NCBI RefSeq assembly: GCF_006274605.1
Contig: NZ_CP040846.1
Location: 124,001 to 188,000, forward strand
DNA: 64,000 bases
Source of the DNA: Thermococcus indicus
GTDB taxonomy: Archaea > Methanobacteriota_B > Thermococci > Thermococcales > Thermococcaceae
Direction of reading: 5' to 3'
The notes under the pieces were generated by a model. It had not been told where the DNA came from, searched no databases, and saw only the letters and a program-made list of their open reading frames with translations. Below, piece by piece: positions 34,225 to 42,624 of this stretch. The position numbers were made by a program, and so were the translations under genes. Each line of letters starts with the position of its first letter. Position 1 is the stretch's first letter.

Positions 34225-37200
34225 TTGGTGTTCGATGACGAGAAGAAGAAAAAGCCCACCTCATGGATAGATGAAATCCTGAACGGTGAGGATGACCTGC
34301 TGGAGGCTATGCTGGGCTCTGGTGGGGAGACCGCTAAAGATGAAAAAGAAAAAAAAGAACCTGAGAGGAAGAAGGCCGGTGAAAAAGAGGCCCCAGAGGC
34401 CCCGTTCCCCATTGCGGGAAGTGGGGGTATAGACCTTCAGGAGATACTCAGCAAGCCCTCCACCCCGGAGGAAGCCGCCCAGAGTCGCCCCACCGGGGCG
34501 GACCTTCTGGGAGAGATTTTTTCCACGGCACCGCCGAGGGAGGAACCCAGGCCCAGGGCGAAGGTAAAACCGGCGGTGCCGCCTTCATCAACCCTCCAGG
34601 ATATATTGGGTACGTTTCCTTCCACGGAAGAAACAAAGTACGTTGGAAAGGCAGAGGTTCTCGATGCATATGGTAACGTTCGCATTTTGCGGGTTAAAGG
34701 GGAACCCGTCCCGATATATGAGATACGTCTCCCTAAACTCAGTAGAGAGGAGGAGGAACTCCTCCGCCTCATAAAAGAGCGGGCAATAACTGAGCTTCAG
34801 ATAGACCCCACGGCCTTTCCAAATCCCGAGGAGCGGAGAAGGGTCTTCATGAACGCCATCAGGAAAATGCTGAAAGCTGCTGCCCCTCACTTCTCGGAGG
34901 GCAGGATAGAGGTACTCGCCGATATGATAGTTCAGGTCATGATAGGCTACGGCAAACTCGATCCCCTCGTCCGCGACGACAACCTCGAGGAGGTCATGGT
35001 CATAGGAACCAACAGGCCGGTTTACGTCTGGCACAGGCGCTTCAACATGTGCAAGACCAACATCGTGTTTGAGGAGGAGAAGGAGATACTGAACATCATC
35101 GAGCGCATAGCCAGGGAGGTCGGCAGGAGGATAGACCAGCAGAGCCCCCTCCTCGATGCCCGCCTTCCCGATGGAAGCCGTGTGAACGCGACAATCCCGC
35201 CGATCAGCCTCGACGGCCCGACGATAACCATCCGTAAGTTCAAGAAGGACCCGCTAACCATCATAGACCTCATCAAATACGGTACCATGAACACGGATAT
35301 AGCGGCCCTCCTCTGGATATTTGTTGATGGTCTCGGGGTTAAACCAGCCAACGTCCTCGTAGCTGGAGGTACCGGTTCCGGTAAGACCACCACCCTCAAC
35401 TCGCTTGCGATGTTCATTCCCCCTAGCGAGCGCGTCATCACCATAGAGGACACCGCAGAGCTCCAGCTTCCTGTGGAGCACTGGATAAGACTTGAGACAA
35501 GGCCGCCCAACGTTGAGGGTAAGGGCGAGATAACGATGGACGATCTCGTGAGGAACACCCTTCGTATGCGTCCGGATAGAATCATAGTGGGTGAGGTTCG
35601 CGGTCCCGAAGCAAGGACAATGTTCACGGCGATGAACACGGGACATAATGGGGCCCTCTACGACTTCTCGGTCATACAGCTCTCGGACGGCAGGTTCGTG
35701 CTCATCGGTGACCTCATCGATGAACTCTTCGAGAAGTACTCGGACAGGGTTGAAACCTACAAGGATTTGGAGTACATAGTCCTCGACGAGAAGGACAGGT
35801 TCGAGGTAGTCAGCGTCGGCCCCGACCTGAATGCCGGGAAGCACATCGTTTCAAGGGTCTGGAGGAGAAAGGTAAGGCCCGGGGAGAAGCTTATCCGCGT
35901 GAGAACGAGGACAGGCAACGAGGTGATACTCACCAAGACCCATCCGTTCTTCGTCTTCTCCGGTGGCGACGTCGTGAGAAAAGAGGCGGAGAAGCTGAAA
36001 CCCGGCGATAGGGTCGCGGTGATGAGGAAACCGCCGAGGCCACCGCAGAGGAAGGCCATCATAAGTCCTGAGGTTTACGCGAGAATAAGTGACTACTACC
36101 TCGTTCCCAACGGAAAGGGCCTCGTGAAGGTTCCGAACGACGGAATTCCGCCTGAAACAGCCCAATATTTGATTTCGGTCAACTCAAAACCCGTAAGGAT
36201 TGTCCGCGAGGTGGACGAGAAGCTCTCCTATGCTCTCGGTGTTATCATCGGCGACGGCTACATCTCCTCGAACGGCTACTACGTCTCGGCCACCTTCGAC
36301 GACTCCTCCTACATGAACGCCTTCATCTCGGCCCTGTCGGAGTTCCTGCCGGAGAGCGAGCCCGAAATCAAAAGAAACGAGGGCTACACCGTTGTGACCT
36401 ACGGCTCGAAGATATTCGCCGAGTTCCTTCACAGGGCATTCAGAATCCCAAAGGGCGGGAAGGAGAACCTCGACGTGCCCGATTTGGTGCTGTCGAACGA
36501 CGAGCTTTTGAGGTACTTCATAGCGGGCCTCTTCGATGCCGATGGCTACGTTGACGAGAACGGCCCGGCTGTAATCCTCACGACGAAGAGTGAGAACCTC
36601 GCGAGGAAGGTCTGGTACGCCCTTCAGAGGCTCGGGATAATAAGCACGGTCTCCCGCGTGAGGAACAAAGGCTACAAGGAGGGCGTAATCTTCAGGGTCA
36701 CCGTGAGGGGCGTTGACGACCTCATCAGGTTCAACCGCTCGATTCCCCTCAGGCACTCAAGGAAGAAGGCGAGGCTTGAGGAGCTCATCAGGAAGTACAG
36801 ACCGCACCGCGGAAAGAGGACCGACCGCGTTCCGATTTCGCCGTCAATGCTTGAACCCATAAGGAGGCGGCTTAACCTCAGGGTTTCCGAGCTTTCAAGG
36901 CTCGCCACCAGCCACGCCGGCGAGAAGGTTTCAGAAAGCCTCATACGCCACGTCGAGAAGGGTAGGGTGAAGGAGATAAGGCGCTCCGCTTTGAAGGGAA
37001 TGGCCCTCGCCCTCCAGCAGGTGGCGAGGGATTTAAACGATGACGAGGCCTGGGTTCAGGCGAAGAGGCTTGAGCTCATAGCGGAGGGCGACGTCTACTG
37101 GGACGAGGTCGTGAGCGTTGATGAGGTCGAGCCGGCGGAGCTTGGTATAGAGTACCTCTACGACCTTACCGTTGAGGAGGACCACAACTACGTTGCCAAC

Positions 37201-37713
37201 GGTATACTTGTTTCGAACTGTATGGGTACAATCCACGCCAACAGCGCCCGCGAGACAATAATACGCCTTGAGAGTCCACCCATGTCCGTTCCGAGGATCA
37301 TGCTCCCTGCCCTGGACATAATCATCATGCAGGTCAGGTTCCACAGCAGAAAGAAGGGCACCATAAGGCGCATTACTGAGATAGCGGAGATATCCGGCGT
37401 TGAGGGGGAGAGCATACAGCTCAACAAGCTCTACAAGTACGATCCCGCTAAGGACGAGCTCGTATCGACGGGCGTCCCCAGCAGAACCCTCAATCTCCTC
37501 GCCCACCACACGGGAATGAGCGTCTCCGAGCTGGAACTGGAGAAGGAGAAGAGAAAGATAATCCTCGACTGGATGATTGAGAGGGGCATCAGGAGCATCG
37601 AGAAGGTTGGCTACTACATCAGGCAGTTCTACATAGACGAGGAGTCGCTCCTGAAGAAAATCGAAGCCGAGGGCAGCACTGAGACGAGCAGGCAGATAAG
37701 GACTTTGATTTAA
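34225..37713 (+). CDS. klbA: KlbA-type secretion/pilus ATPase containing an intein
   Basis: 1162 codons. Extein is a GspE/TadA-family hexameric ATPase powering a type II/IV-like secretion or pilus machine at the inner face of the membrane. It has a disordered acidic/Pro-rich N-terminus (1-150), an N-domain, Walker A AGGTGSGKTT (about 380), Walker B region DRIIVGEVRG and GTIHANSARE after the intein. The intein interrupts between NTGHNG and CMGTIHANS. Start is TTG 34225 or GTG 34228, four to seven bases after the previous stop. Spliced product is about 640 residues. The two next genes encode its membrane partners. Confidence 0.92.
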   Translation: MVFDDEKKKKPTSWIDEILNGEDDLLEAMLGSGGETAKDEKEKKEPERKKAGEKEAPEAPFPIAGSGGIDLQEILSKPSTPEEAAQSRPTGADLLGEIFSTAPPREEPRPRAKVKPAVPPSSTLQDILGTFPSTEETKYVGKAEVLDAYGNVRILRVKGEPVPIYEIRLPKLSREEEELLRLIKERAITELQIDPTAFPNPEERRRVFMNAIRKMLKAAAPHFSEGRIEVLADMIVQVMIGYGKLDPLVRDDNLEEVMVIGTNRPVYVWHRRFNMCKTNIVFEEEKEILNIIERIAREVGRRIDQQSPLLDARLPDGSRVNATIPPISLDGPTITIRKFKKDPLTIIDLIKYGTMNTDIAALLWIFVDGLGVKPANVLVAGGTGSGKTTTLNSLAMFIPPSERVITIEDTAELQLPVEHWIRLETRPPNVEGKGEITMDDLVRNTLRMRPDRIIVGEVRGPEARTMFTAMNTGHNGALYDFSVIQLSDGRFVLIGDLIDELFEKYSDRVETYKDLEYIVLDEKDRFEVVSVGPDLNAGKHIVSRVWRRKVRPGEKLIRVRTRTGNEVILTKTHPFFVFSGGDVVRKEAEKLKPGDRVAVMRKPPRPPQRKAIISPEVYARISDYYLVPNGKGLVKVPNDGIPPETAQYLISVNSKPVRIVREVDEKLSYALGVIIGDGYISSNGYYVSATFDDSSYMNAFISALSEFLPESEPEIKRNEGYTVVTYGSKIFAEFLHRAFRIPKGGKENLDVPDLVLSNDELLRYFIAGLFDADGYVDENGPAVILTTKSENLARKVWYALQRLGIISTVSRVRNKGYKEGVIFRVTVRGVDDLIRFNRSIPLRHSRKKARLEELIRKYRPHRGKRTDRVPISPSMLEPIRRRLNLRVSELSRLATSHAGEKVSESLIRHVEKGRVKEIRRSALKGMALALQQVARDLNDDEAWVQAKRLELIAEGDVYWDEVVSVDEVEPAELGIEYLYDLTVEEDHNYVANGILVSNCMGTIHANSARETIIRLESPPMSVPRIMLPALDIIIMQVRFHSRKKGTIRRITEIAEISGVEGESIQLNKLYKYDPAKDELVSTGVPSRTLNLLAHHTGMSVSELELEKEKRKIILDWMIERGIRSIEKVGYYIRQFYIDEESLLKKIEAEGSTETSRQIRTLI
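35653..37218 (+). other. KlbA intein with LAGLIDADG homing endonuclease
   Basis: 522 residues (477-998 of the precursor). Begins with Ala (ALYDFSVIQLSDG) rather than Cys/Ser, like the Methanocaldococcus KlbA intein, a class that splices without the first N-S acyl shift. Block B is TKTHPFF; two dodecapeptide motifs are LGVIIGDGYISS and FIAGLFDADGYVD. It ends LTVEEDHNYVANGILVSN before Cys+1. The residue before the final Asn is Ser instead of the usual His. Confidence 0.92.
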
Positions 37714-37724
37714 GGGTGGTTTCA

Positions 37725-38789
37725 ATGGGGGTATTCGATGCGGTTGTCAACTTCCTCGAGCGACTCGGTGGGAAGACTATTGAGGTAGCTGAAAAGCCAG
37801 TCAGAAGGATACCCGAGGGCAGGTCAGTCCAGGAGAGACTTAAAGCCCTGAAACAGCTCCAGAAGGAGATGGAGACTGAGACGAGGGAGGATGAAAGAGA
37901 AAAACAGCTTGAAGAAATCCTGGAGTGGCGGAAGCAGGAAATACAGCGCCCGTTCTTTGACAGACTTGCGGATGCCATGCTGCGCTACTTTAAGGGTCCC
38001 ATAGAGTCCCTAACCAAATCCCTCAGGGGTCTGGATGAGGACCTTTACCGTGCCAGCATGACAACGCCCAAGGAAAAATACGTTGCCCTCATGATTCTTG
38101 TGGCTATCTTCTCCGCGGTGTTCTTAGCCCTGTTTGGGTATCTGCTCTACCTGACACCCGACATAATAGTCCTGCTGTCGGTCCTTGGGTTTATCGGTGG
38201 ATTCATGTACATGAGGCACTACCCCCGCATGGTATGGAAGAGACGTGTGGTGGAGGTGGAGCGCGCCCTCCCCTACGCCCTCAGGCACATGGCTTCCCTT
38301 CTCAGCGCCGGTGTCGGTATCGCGGAGGCCATGCTCTCGGTGTCCAGGGCGGATTACGGCCCGATCTCCGAGGAGTTCGAGTTCATACTGATGGAGATGA
38401 GGACGGGTTCTTCCTTTGAAGACGCCCTAACGAAGTTCGAGCAGAAGATGGCGTCTGAAAGCGTCAGCAGGGTCGTTAAGCAGATACTGAGGGCGGTCAA
38501 GTTCGGCGGCAATCTCTCCGAGATACTTTATAAAATGGCGGAGGATTTCTCCTTTGAGTACCGGATGAAGCTGGTTGAGTACGTCCAGAAAGTCAACGGT
38601 ATCTCCTTCGTCTACATGTTCCTTACCATAGTCATGCCCACTATGTTCGTCGTGGGTATTCTGGCAGGTTCCATCATGTCCAAGCACCTCGTCATGCCCC
38701 CGGAGGCCCTCGCGGTGATACTGCTCTTCGCGTTCCCCGGGGTGTCGTTCATAATTATCAACATGATCAAGAAGGGAGAGCCCAGGTGA
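37725..38789 (+). CDS. TadB/FlaJ-type (T2SF) membrane protein
   Basis: 354 residues from ATG 37725 (GGGTGGT upstream). A charged cytosolic start (to about 115) is followed by a pair of helices (about 125-165), the T2SF cytoplasmic domain (YALRHMASLLSAGVGIAEAM, ARLDYG-like and FEDALTKFE segments) and two or three C-terminal helices. These proteins form the membrane platform for a GspE-like ATPase, here KlbA just upstream. Overlaps the next gene. Confidence 0.85.
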   Translation: MGVFDAVVNFLERLGGKTIEVAEKPVRRIPEGRSVQERLKALKQLQKEMETETREDEREKQLEEILEWRKQEIQRPFFDRLADAMLRYFKGPIESLTKSLRGLDEDLYRASMTTPKEKYVALMILVAIFSAVFLALFGYLLYLTPDIIVLLSVLGFIGGFMYMRHYPRMVWKRRVVEVERALPYALRHMASLLSAGVGIAEAMLSVSRADYGPISEEFEFILMEMRTGSSFEDALTKFEQKMASESVSRVVKQILRAVKFGGNLSEILYKMAEDFSFEYRMKLVEYVQKVNGISFVYMFLTIVMPTMFVVGILAGSIMSKHLVMPPEALAVILLFAFPGVSFIIINMIKKGEPR

Positions 38790-38794
38790 TTACC

Positions 38795-39709
38795 ATGCCC
38801 CGTGGAGTAACGTCCCTGCTTGTCTCTGCGTTTCAGCGAATCCTTCCCCAGAAGTGGGTGAAGCGTTATGAGATATTCATTTATTCGGCGGGATTGAACT
38901 TCCTTGCCGTTGAGTATCTGGTTATCTCCGTCCTGTTCGGTGTTATCGGTGCACTCCTTGTGGCGATGGTGTCCACATGGGTCTACTCGGTGGCCACGTT
39001 CATTGCCCTCTTCCTTGGTATGGCCTTTGGGTATCCCTACTGGAAGGTTATGAAGCGTGTTGAGGAGATGGAGAAGAACCTCCCAGATGCGTTCTTCTAC
39101 CTCGCAAGCTCCCTCAGGGCAGGTATATCCTTTTCCGAGGCCCTTGAGGAGCTTACCACGGCCAAGTTCGGGGCATTGACCGACGAGTTCAGAAAGACCG
39201 TGGCGGAGATAAAGAAGGGCCGTCCCACAGTCGATGCCCTCAGGGCCTTCGCAATCAGGAACAGAAAATCGGTGGTCCTGTACAGGTCGATGATGATTAT
39301 CATTGAGGCCCTGGAGCGCGGTGCCCCTATGAGCGATGTTCTGGTCTACGTCGGCAACGACGTGAGAGAGATACTCAGAATCAGACAGGAGCGCAAGGCT
39401 TCCACGGGAATGCAGATGATGTTCTTCATAATCACCAGTGGATTCATAGGGCCCATGATACTCGCGGTCGTTTATAAGGTCATGGAGACGATGGGGACGG
39501 ACATGGTGGTCCTCCCGGTGGACACAATCAAACTGATACTCCTGGGCTTCGTTGTCATTCAGGCCTTTATCTCCGGCCTTGGAATCGGGGTAATAAGGGA
39601 AGGAAAGTACTCTGCTGGACTTAAGTACAGCCTCATGTTGATGCTCATGGGCGTGGTCGTCTATCAGGGCGTCTCGTCACTCAACATCGGCGGTGGCTTC
39701 GGACTCTAA
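38795..39709 (+). CDS. TadC/FlaJ-type (T2SF) membrane protein
   Basis: 304 residues from ATG 38795; AGGTGATT overlaps the stop of the preceding gene. Two N-terminal helices (about 35-75), cytoplasmic T2SF domain with NLPDAFFYLASSLRAGISFSEALEEL, and helices near 205-230 and 245-290. Forms the second half of the platform for the KlbA ATPase, as TadB and TadC do in tight-adherence pili. Its 3' end overlaps the convergent FKBP gene by 33 bases. Confidence 0.85.
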   Translation: MPRGVTSLLVSAFQRILPQKWVKRYEIFIYSAGLNFLAVEYLVISVLFGVIGALLVAMVSTWVYSVATFIALFLGMAFGYPYWKVMKRVEEMEKNLPDAFFYLASSLRAGISFSEALEELTTAKFGALTDEFRKTVAEIKKGRPTVDALRAFAIRNRKSVVLYRSMMIIIEALERGAPMSDVLVYVGNDVREILRIRQERKASTGMQMMFFIITSGFIGPMILAVVYKVMETMGTDMVVLPVDTIKLILLGFVVIQAFISGLGIGVIREGKYSAGLKYSLMLMLMGVVVYQGVSSLNIGGGFGL

Positions 39710-40174
39710 GTCCTTCCCCTTTTCTATGTCCACTATCTCAACCTCGAACACGAGGGTCTTTCCTGCCAGAGGGTGGTTGAAGTCGAGGCTGACGCTCTCC
39801 TCCCCAACCTTGGCTATCTTTGCTATCCCCGAGTCGGTCATGACGTACATGCCCTCGACCGGTTCCATCCCTATGTTGGTGAACTCGGTGAGGGGAACGT
39901 CTATGACCAGCTCCGGGTTCGGCATACCGTAGGCCTTCTCCGGCGGAATCGTGACGGTCTTCTTTTCACCGATCTCCATCCCGATCAGTGCCTCATCGAG
40001 GCCCGGGATGATCTCGCCGACACCGACATTGACGCCGAGCGGGCCGTACTCCCTCTCCTCGACGTATATCTCGTTCTCCCTGGCGATATCCTCGTAACTC
40101 GTGTCAAAAACTTCACCGTTCTCAAACCTGCCTATGTAGTGGAACACCACAAAATCTCCAGCTTCAATCTTCAT
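39677..40174 (-). CDS. FKBP/SlyD-type peptidyl-prolyl isomerase
   Basis: 165 residues from ATG 40174. Short archaeal FKBP: DFVVFHYIGRFENGEVFDTSY, GVGEIIPGLDEALIGMEIGEKKTVTI and PEKAYGMPNPELV, then the insert-in-flap (IF) domain and the return strand DFNHPLAGKTLVFEVEIVDI. Such proteins speed prolyl isomerisation and act as chaperones in the cytosol. Minus-strand TATA CGTTATAAGG lies near 40222. TTG 40201 is a possible upstream start. Confidence 0.93.
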   Translation of the reverse strand: MKIEAGDFVVFHYIGRFENGEVFDTSYEDIARENEIYVEEREYGPLGVNVGVGEIIPGLDEALIGMEIGEKKTVTIPPEKAYGMPNPELVIDVPLTEFTNIGMEPVEGMYVMTDSGIAKIAKVGEESVSLDFNHPLAGKTLVFEVEIVDIEKGKDLESEATADVE

Positions 40175-40299
40175 TTCCTTCAACTCCAAAACTGTCTTCA
40201 ATGGGGGTTACTCCCGCGCCTTATAACGCTTTTGGTGTCCCTTTCGGAAGGCTCGACAGGTATATAAGGACGTTGCACTATATAATGTCGGTGATTGAC

Positions 40300-40467
40300 A
40301 TGGGATACCTTTCTGATATGCTGAGTAAGGAATATGGAAACCTCGAGGCTATGGACGTCTACTCCACGAAGCTGGGGGAGACGGACGTGGAGATACTCGA
40401 GGTCTCGGTGGGGGGAGAGAAGTTCATCGCAATGTTCCAGAGCGTTCCGGTCAAGGAGAACCTTTAC
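40300..40467 (+). pseudogene. N-terminal part of a 98-residue gene split by a tnpB element
   Basis: ATG 40300 with GGTGATT and a classic TATA (GGTATATAAGG, 40258-40268). Encodes MGYLSDMLSKEYGN, ETDVEILEVSVGG and PVKENLY, where TAC (40465-40467) is the last host codon. Deleting 40468-41930 joins it in frame to KWSIIITSAHNTRT at 41931. Small Thermococcales protein of unknown function. Confidence 0.8.
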
Positions 40468-40582
40468 AGTTTTCTTTTGAAAGCCCCGTCCTAAAGGACG
40501 GGGATGCAGTAAACCACCCAACCAGCCTTTGAGCAGGAAAGGGATACTCTTTTAAAGCCTAAAATCCATACCATGCTTTGAA

Positions 40583-41893
40583 ATGAAGCGAACAGTAACG
40601 CTTAAACTCCAACCTTCAAAGGAGCAGGCAAAAATCCTCTCCGAGTTAGCTGGCCTTGGAGCTAAAGTCTGGAACAGAGTAAACTACCTGAGAAGGCAAC
40701 AATTCTTCAAAGAGCAAATCGTGGACTTCAATTCAACTGAGAAGACTGTTTACGAGGAATTTAAACAGGAAATCGGTTCTGCAACAGTCCAGCAAATATG
40801 TCGTAAAAATGCGGAAGCTTGGCGGAGTTTCTTCTCACTCCTTCGGAAGAAGCGAAACGGCGAACTCCCCTCTTGGATGAAACCCAAACCACCAAACTAC
40901 CTGAAAGAAGACGGGAAAAGAAGACCCTTAATCGTTTTGAGAAACGACCAGTACAAGATTGAAGGGAATACGCTTATTTTAAAAGGCCTTGGCAAATTCA
41001 AACGCCTTGAAATCCGGTTTAAGGGTAGAATACACTTGAAAGGCAAGCAGGGGCGGTTAGAAATAACTTACGATGACGTTAAACGCAAGTGGTATGCTCA
41101 CATCAGCTTTACTGTCGAGGAAAAACTTGAAGGCGGAGAATGGGTGAGCGTTCCAAGACAGCCAAAGGGAAATCTCTCAGCGGGAATTGACCTTGGAGTA
41201 AACAATCTCATGGCCGTTTACGTGAAGAACGGGGAAAGTTTTCTCGTGAATGGGAGACCGTTAAAGAGTATTGATTTTTACTGGCGGAGGAGGATTGCGG
41301 AGTACCAGTCAAAACTCAATAAAAGCGGGGCAAAGACGAGTAGGAAGCTAGAGAGAATGCACGATAAAGCGAAACTTCAGGCGAAGCACTACATCAATAC
41401 TGCCGTTAGACAGACGGTTAAGAAGCTCTACGATTTGGGAGTTAGCAGAATTGTCGTTGGTTATCCTAAAGGCATTGCAAGGAGCTCTGATAAGGGCAAA
41501 AAGCAGAATTTCCTCCTCTCTCACGTGTGGCGGTTTAATTACGTGATTAAACGCTTGACTGAGGTCGCGGGGGAGTATGGTATTCGGGTTGTGGTCGTGA
41601 ATGAGGCTTTTACTTCTAAAACCTGCCCCGTTTGCGGGAAGCCCCATGAAGGGGCGAGGTTTGTTCGTGGATTATTTAAGTGTCCCGCAACGGGACTTAT
41701 CTTCAATGCTGACTTGGTTGGGGCGTTTAACATTTTGAAGAAGGCTGTGAAAACTATAACCCCAAACTTGGGCGGTTTGTATGCCCAAGAGAGGGGTAAT
41801 TGGCCTAAGACCGGGCCAGAGGGGTTGAAAACCCGCTTTTTAGTGGGTTTGAGTGAGACCCCTCAAACCTCCCCGCCAATGGCGAGGGGTTAA
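40583..41893 (+). CDS. tnpB: TnpB-family nuclease (IS605 OrfB) with unusual catalytic layout
   Basis: 436 residues, full length. First RuvC Asp is D203 (AGIDLGVNNL) and the last is D377 (FNADLVGAFN). Where other TnpB proteins have the second catalytic Glu (VxxEDL), this one has VVGYPKGIARSS. A Glu appears instead just before the zinc ribbon (VVNEAFTSKTCPVCG, E341), where others usually have Pro. The ribbon has CPVC and then KCPATG, so the fourth Cys is replaced. TATA CTTTTAAAGC lies near 40550. The close relative at 47540 shares every feature. Confidence 0.88.
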   Translation: MKRTVTLKLQPSKEQAKILSELAGLGAKVWNRVNYLRRQQFFKEQIVDFNSTEKTVYEEFKQEIGSATVQQICRKNAEAWRSFFSLLRKKRNGELPSWMKPKPPNYLKEDGKRRPLIVLRNDQYKIEGNTLILKGLGKFKRLEIRFKGRIHLKGKQGRLEITYDDVKRKWYAHISFTVEEKLEGGEWVSVPRQPKGNLSAGIDLGVNNLMAVYVKNGESFLVNGRPLKSIDFYWRRRIAEYQSKLNKSGAKTSRKLERMHDKAKLQAKHYINTAVRQTVKKLYDLGVSRIVVGYPKGIARSSDKGKKQNFLLSHVWRFNYVIKRLTEVAGEYGIRVVVVNEAFTSKTCPVCGKPHEGARFVRGLFKCPATGLIFNADLVGAFNILKKAVKTITPNLGGLYAQERGNWPKTGPEGLKTRFLVGLSETPQTSPPMARG

Positions 41894-41930
41894 TTCGTTG
41901 AAACCCAGCTTAAAGCGGGGAGGAGGTCAG
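41850..41930 (+). ncRNA. Candidate omega/reRNA 3' end of the tnpB element
   Basis: Overlaps the end of tnpB and reaches the element's right end. Hairpins GGGTT/AACCC (41887-41906) and CCC-A-GCT/AGC-G-GGG (41904-41920) are kept, with sequence changes, in the sister element. By analogy with IS605 TnpB, the guide would be the flanking bases starting AAGTGGTCG at 41931. The 5' boundary is a guess. Confidence 0.45.
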
Positions 41931-42059
41931 AAGTGGTCGATAATCATAACCAGCGCCCACAACACCCGGACGCTTAAGGGGATGGACACCCTGGATGGCA
42001 TAAAGCTGGCCCTCAAATCGAGCATAGAGGCCATGATGGCGGGGATGAGGTGGGAGTGA
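41931..42059 (+). pseudogene. C-terminal part of the 98-residue gene split by the tnpB element
   Basis: Encodes KWSIIITSAHNTRT, LKGMDTLDGIKLALKSSIEA and MMAGMRWE to TGA at 42057-42059. It has no own start; the in-frame GTG at 41853 is inside the element. It continues the ORF begun at 40300. Confidence 0.8.
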
Positions 42060-42061
42060 GG

Positions 42062-42556
42062 TCACTCCTCCGGCAGGATGTAGTACACGTAGTGGGGCCT
42101 GCTGGTTATCTCGTCTATGAAGACCACCGTCCCGGTCTTCGGCGGCTTTAGGTAGTGGACTTCCCCTTTCTTCGTCGTCACGGCCGCGAAGGCGTCCCCC
42201 CTCCTCACGCGGTTGCCGACGTTGGCTATGATGGTCTTTGTATAGCCCTCCACGGGGAGGATGAGCAGCTCGTCGCCCTTCTTCAGGTATATCCTGGTTC
42301 TCCCGTCGGGGAGGATCAGTATAGCGTCGACGAGCATCCTTCCCTCCGTTCCGTCCACGTAGAGGTAGAACCTGTCGTAGACCTCCTTCGCCAGGAACTT
42401 CGCTCCCTCTGCCTCCACGAAGTCGGGAACCCCTTCATCCTTTCTCAGCCAGACCTCAACGCTTCCCTGGATTATCACACAGTCCCTGGTGACCTTTCCA
42501 TCTTTGATGCACTCCTCCGCGGGGGCCTCCACGTAGAGCCTCGGCATCTTCTCCAT
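42062..42556 (-). CDS. DUF2118-family protein
   Basis: 164 residues from ATG 42556 (GGGTGGT upstream). Recognised by PRLYVEAPAEECIKDGKVTRDCVI and a C-terminal biotin/lipoyl-like fold with NVGNRVRRGDAFAAVTTKKGEVHYLKPPKTG, though without the modified Lys motif. Conserved in methanogens and Thermococcales; function unknown. Convergent with the split gene before it, two bases apart. Confidence 0.85.
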   Translation of the reverse strand: MEKMPRLYVEAPAEECIKDGKVTRDCVIIQGSVEVWLRKDEGVPDFVEAEGAKFLAKEVYDRFYLYVDGTEGRMLVDAILILPDGRTRIYLKKGDELLILPVEGYTKTIIANVGNRVRRGDAFAAVTTKKGEVHYLKPPKTGTVVFIDEITSRPHYVYYILPEE

Positions 42557-42624
42557 GCTACCACCCAAGGTTTACCTCGGGGTAAAAGCTTTTAAACCTG
42601 CCCTTCGTACGGCCTTTGATAAAA

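Larger units (their letters stand above)
40468..41930 (+). mobile_element. IS605/IS1341-like element with tnpB only, inserted after TTTAC
   Basis: 1463 bases inserted after TTTAC (40463-40467). Left end: TTTTCTTT, then a perfect hairpin CCCCGTCC-TAAA-GGACGGGG (40484-40503) followed by ATGCAGTAAAC. Right end: two hairpins and a terminal GGAGGTCAG. The same skeleton with compensatory changes is found in the element at 47492-48959. No tnpA is present, so movement needs a transposase in trans. No target duplication is seen, as expected for the IS200/IS605 family. Confidence 0.85.
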
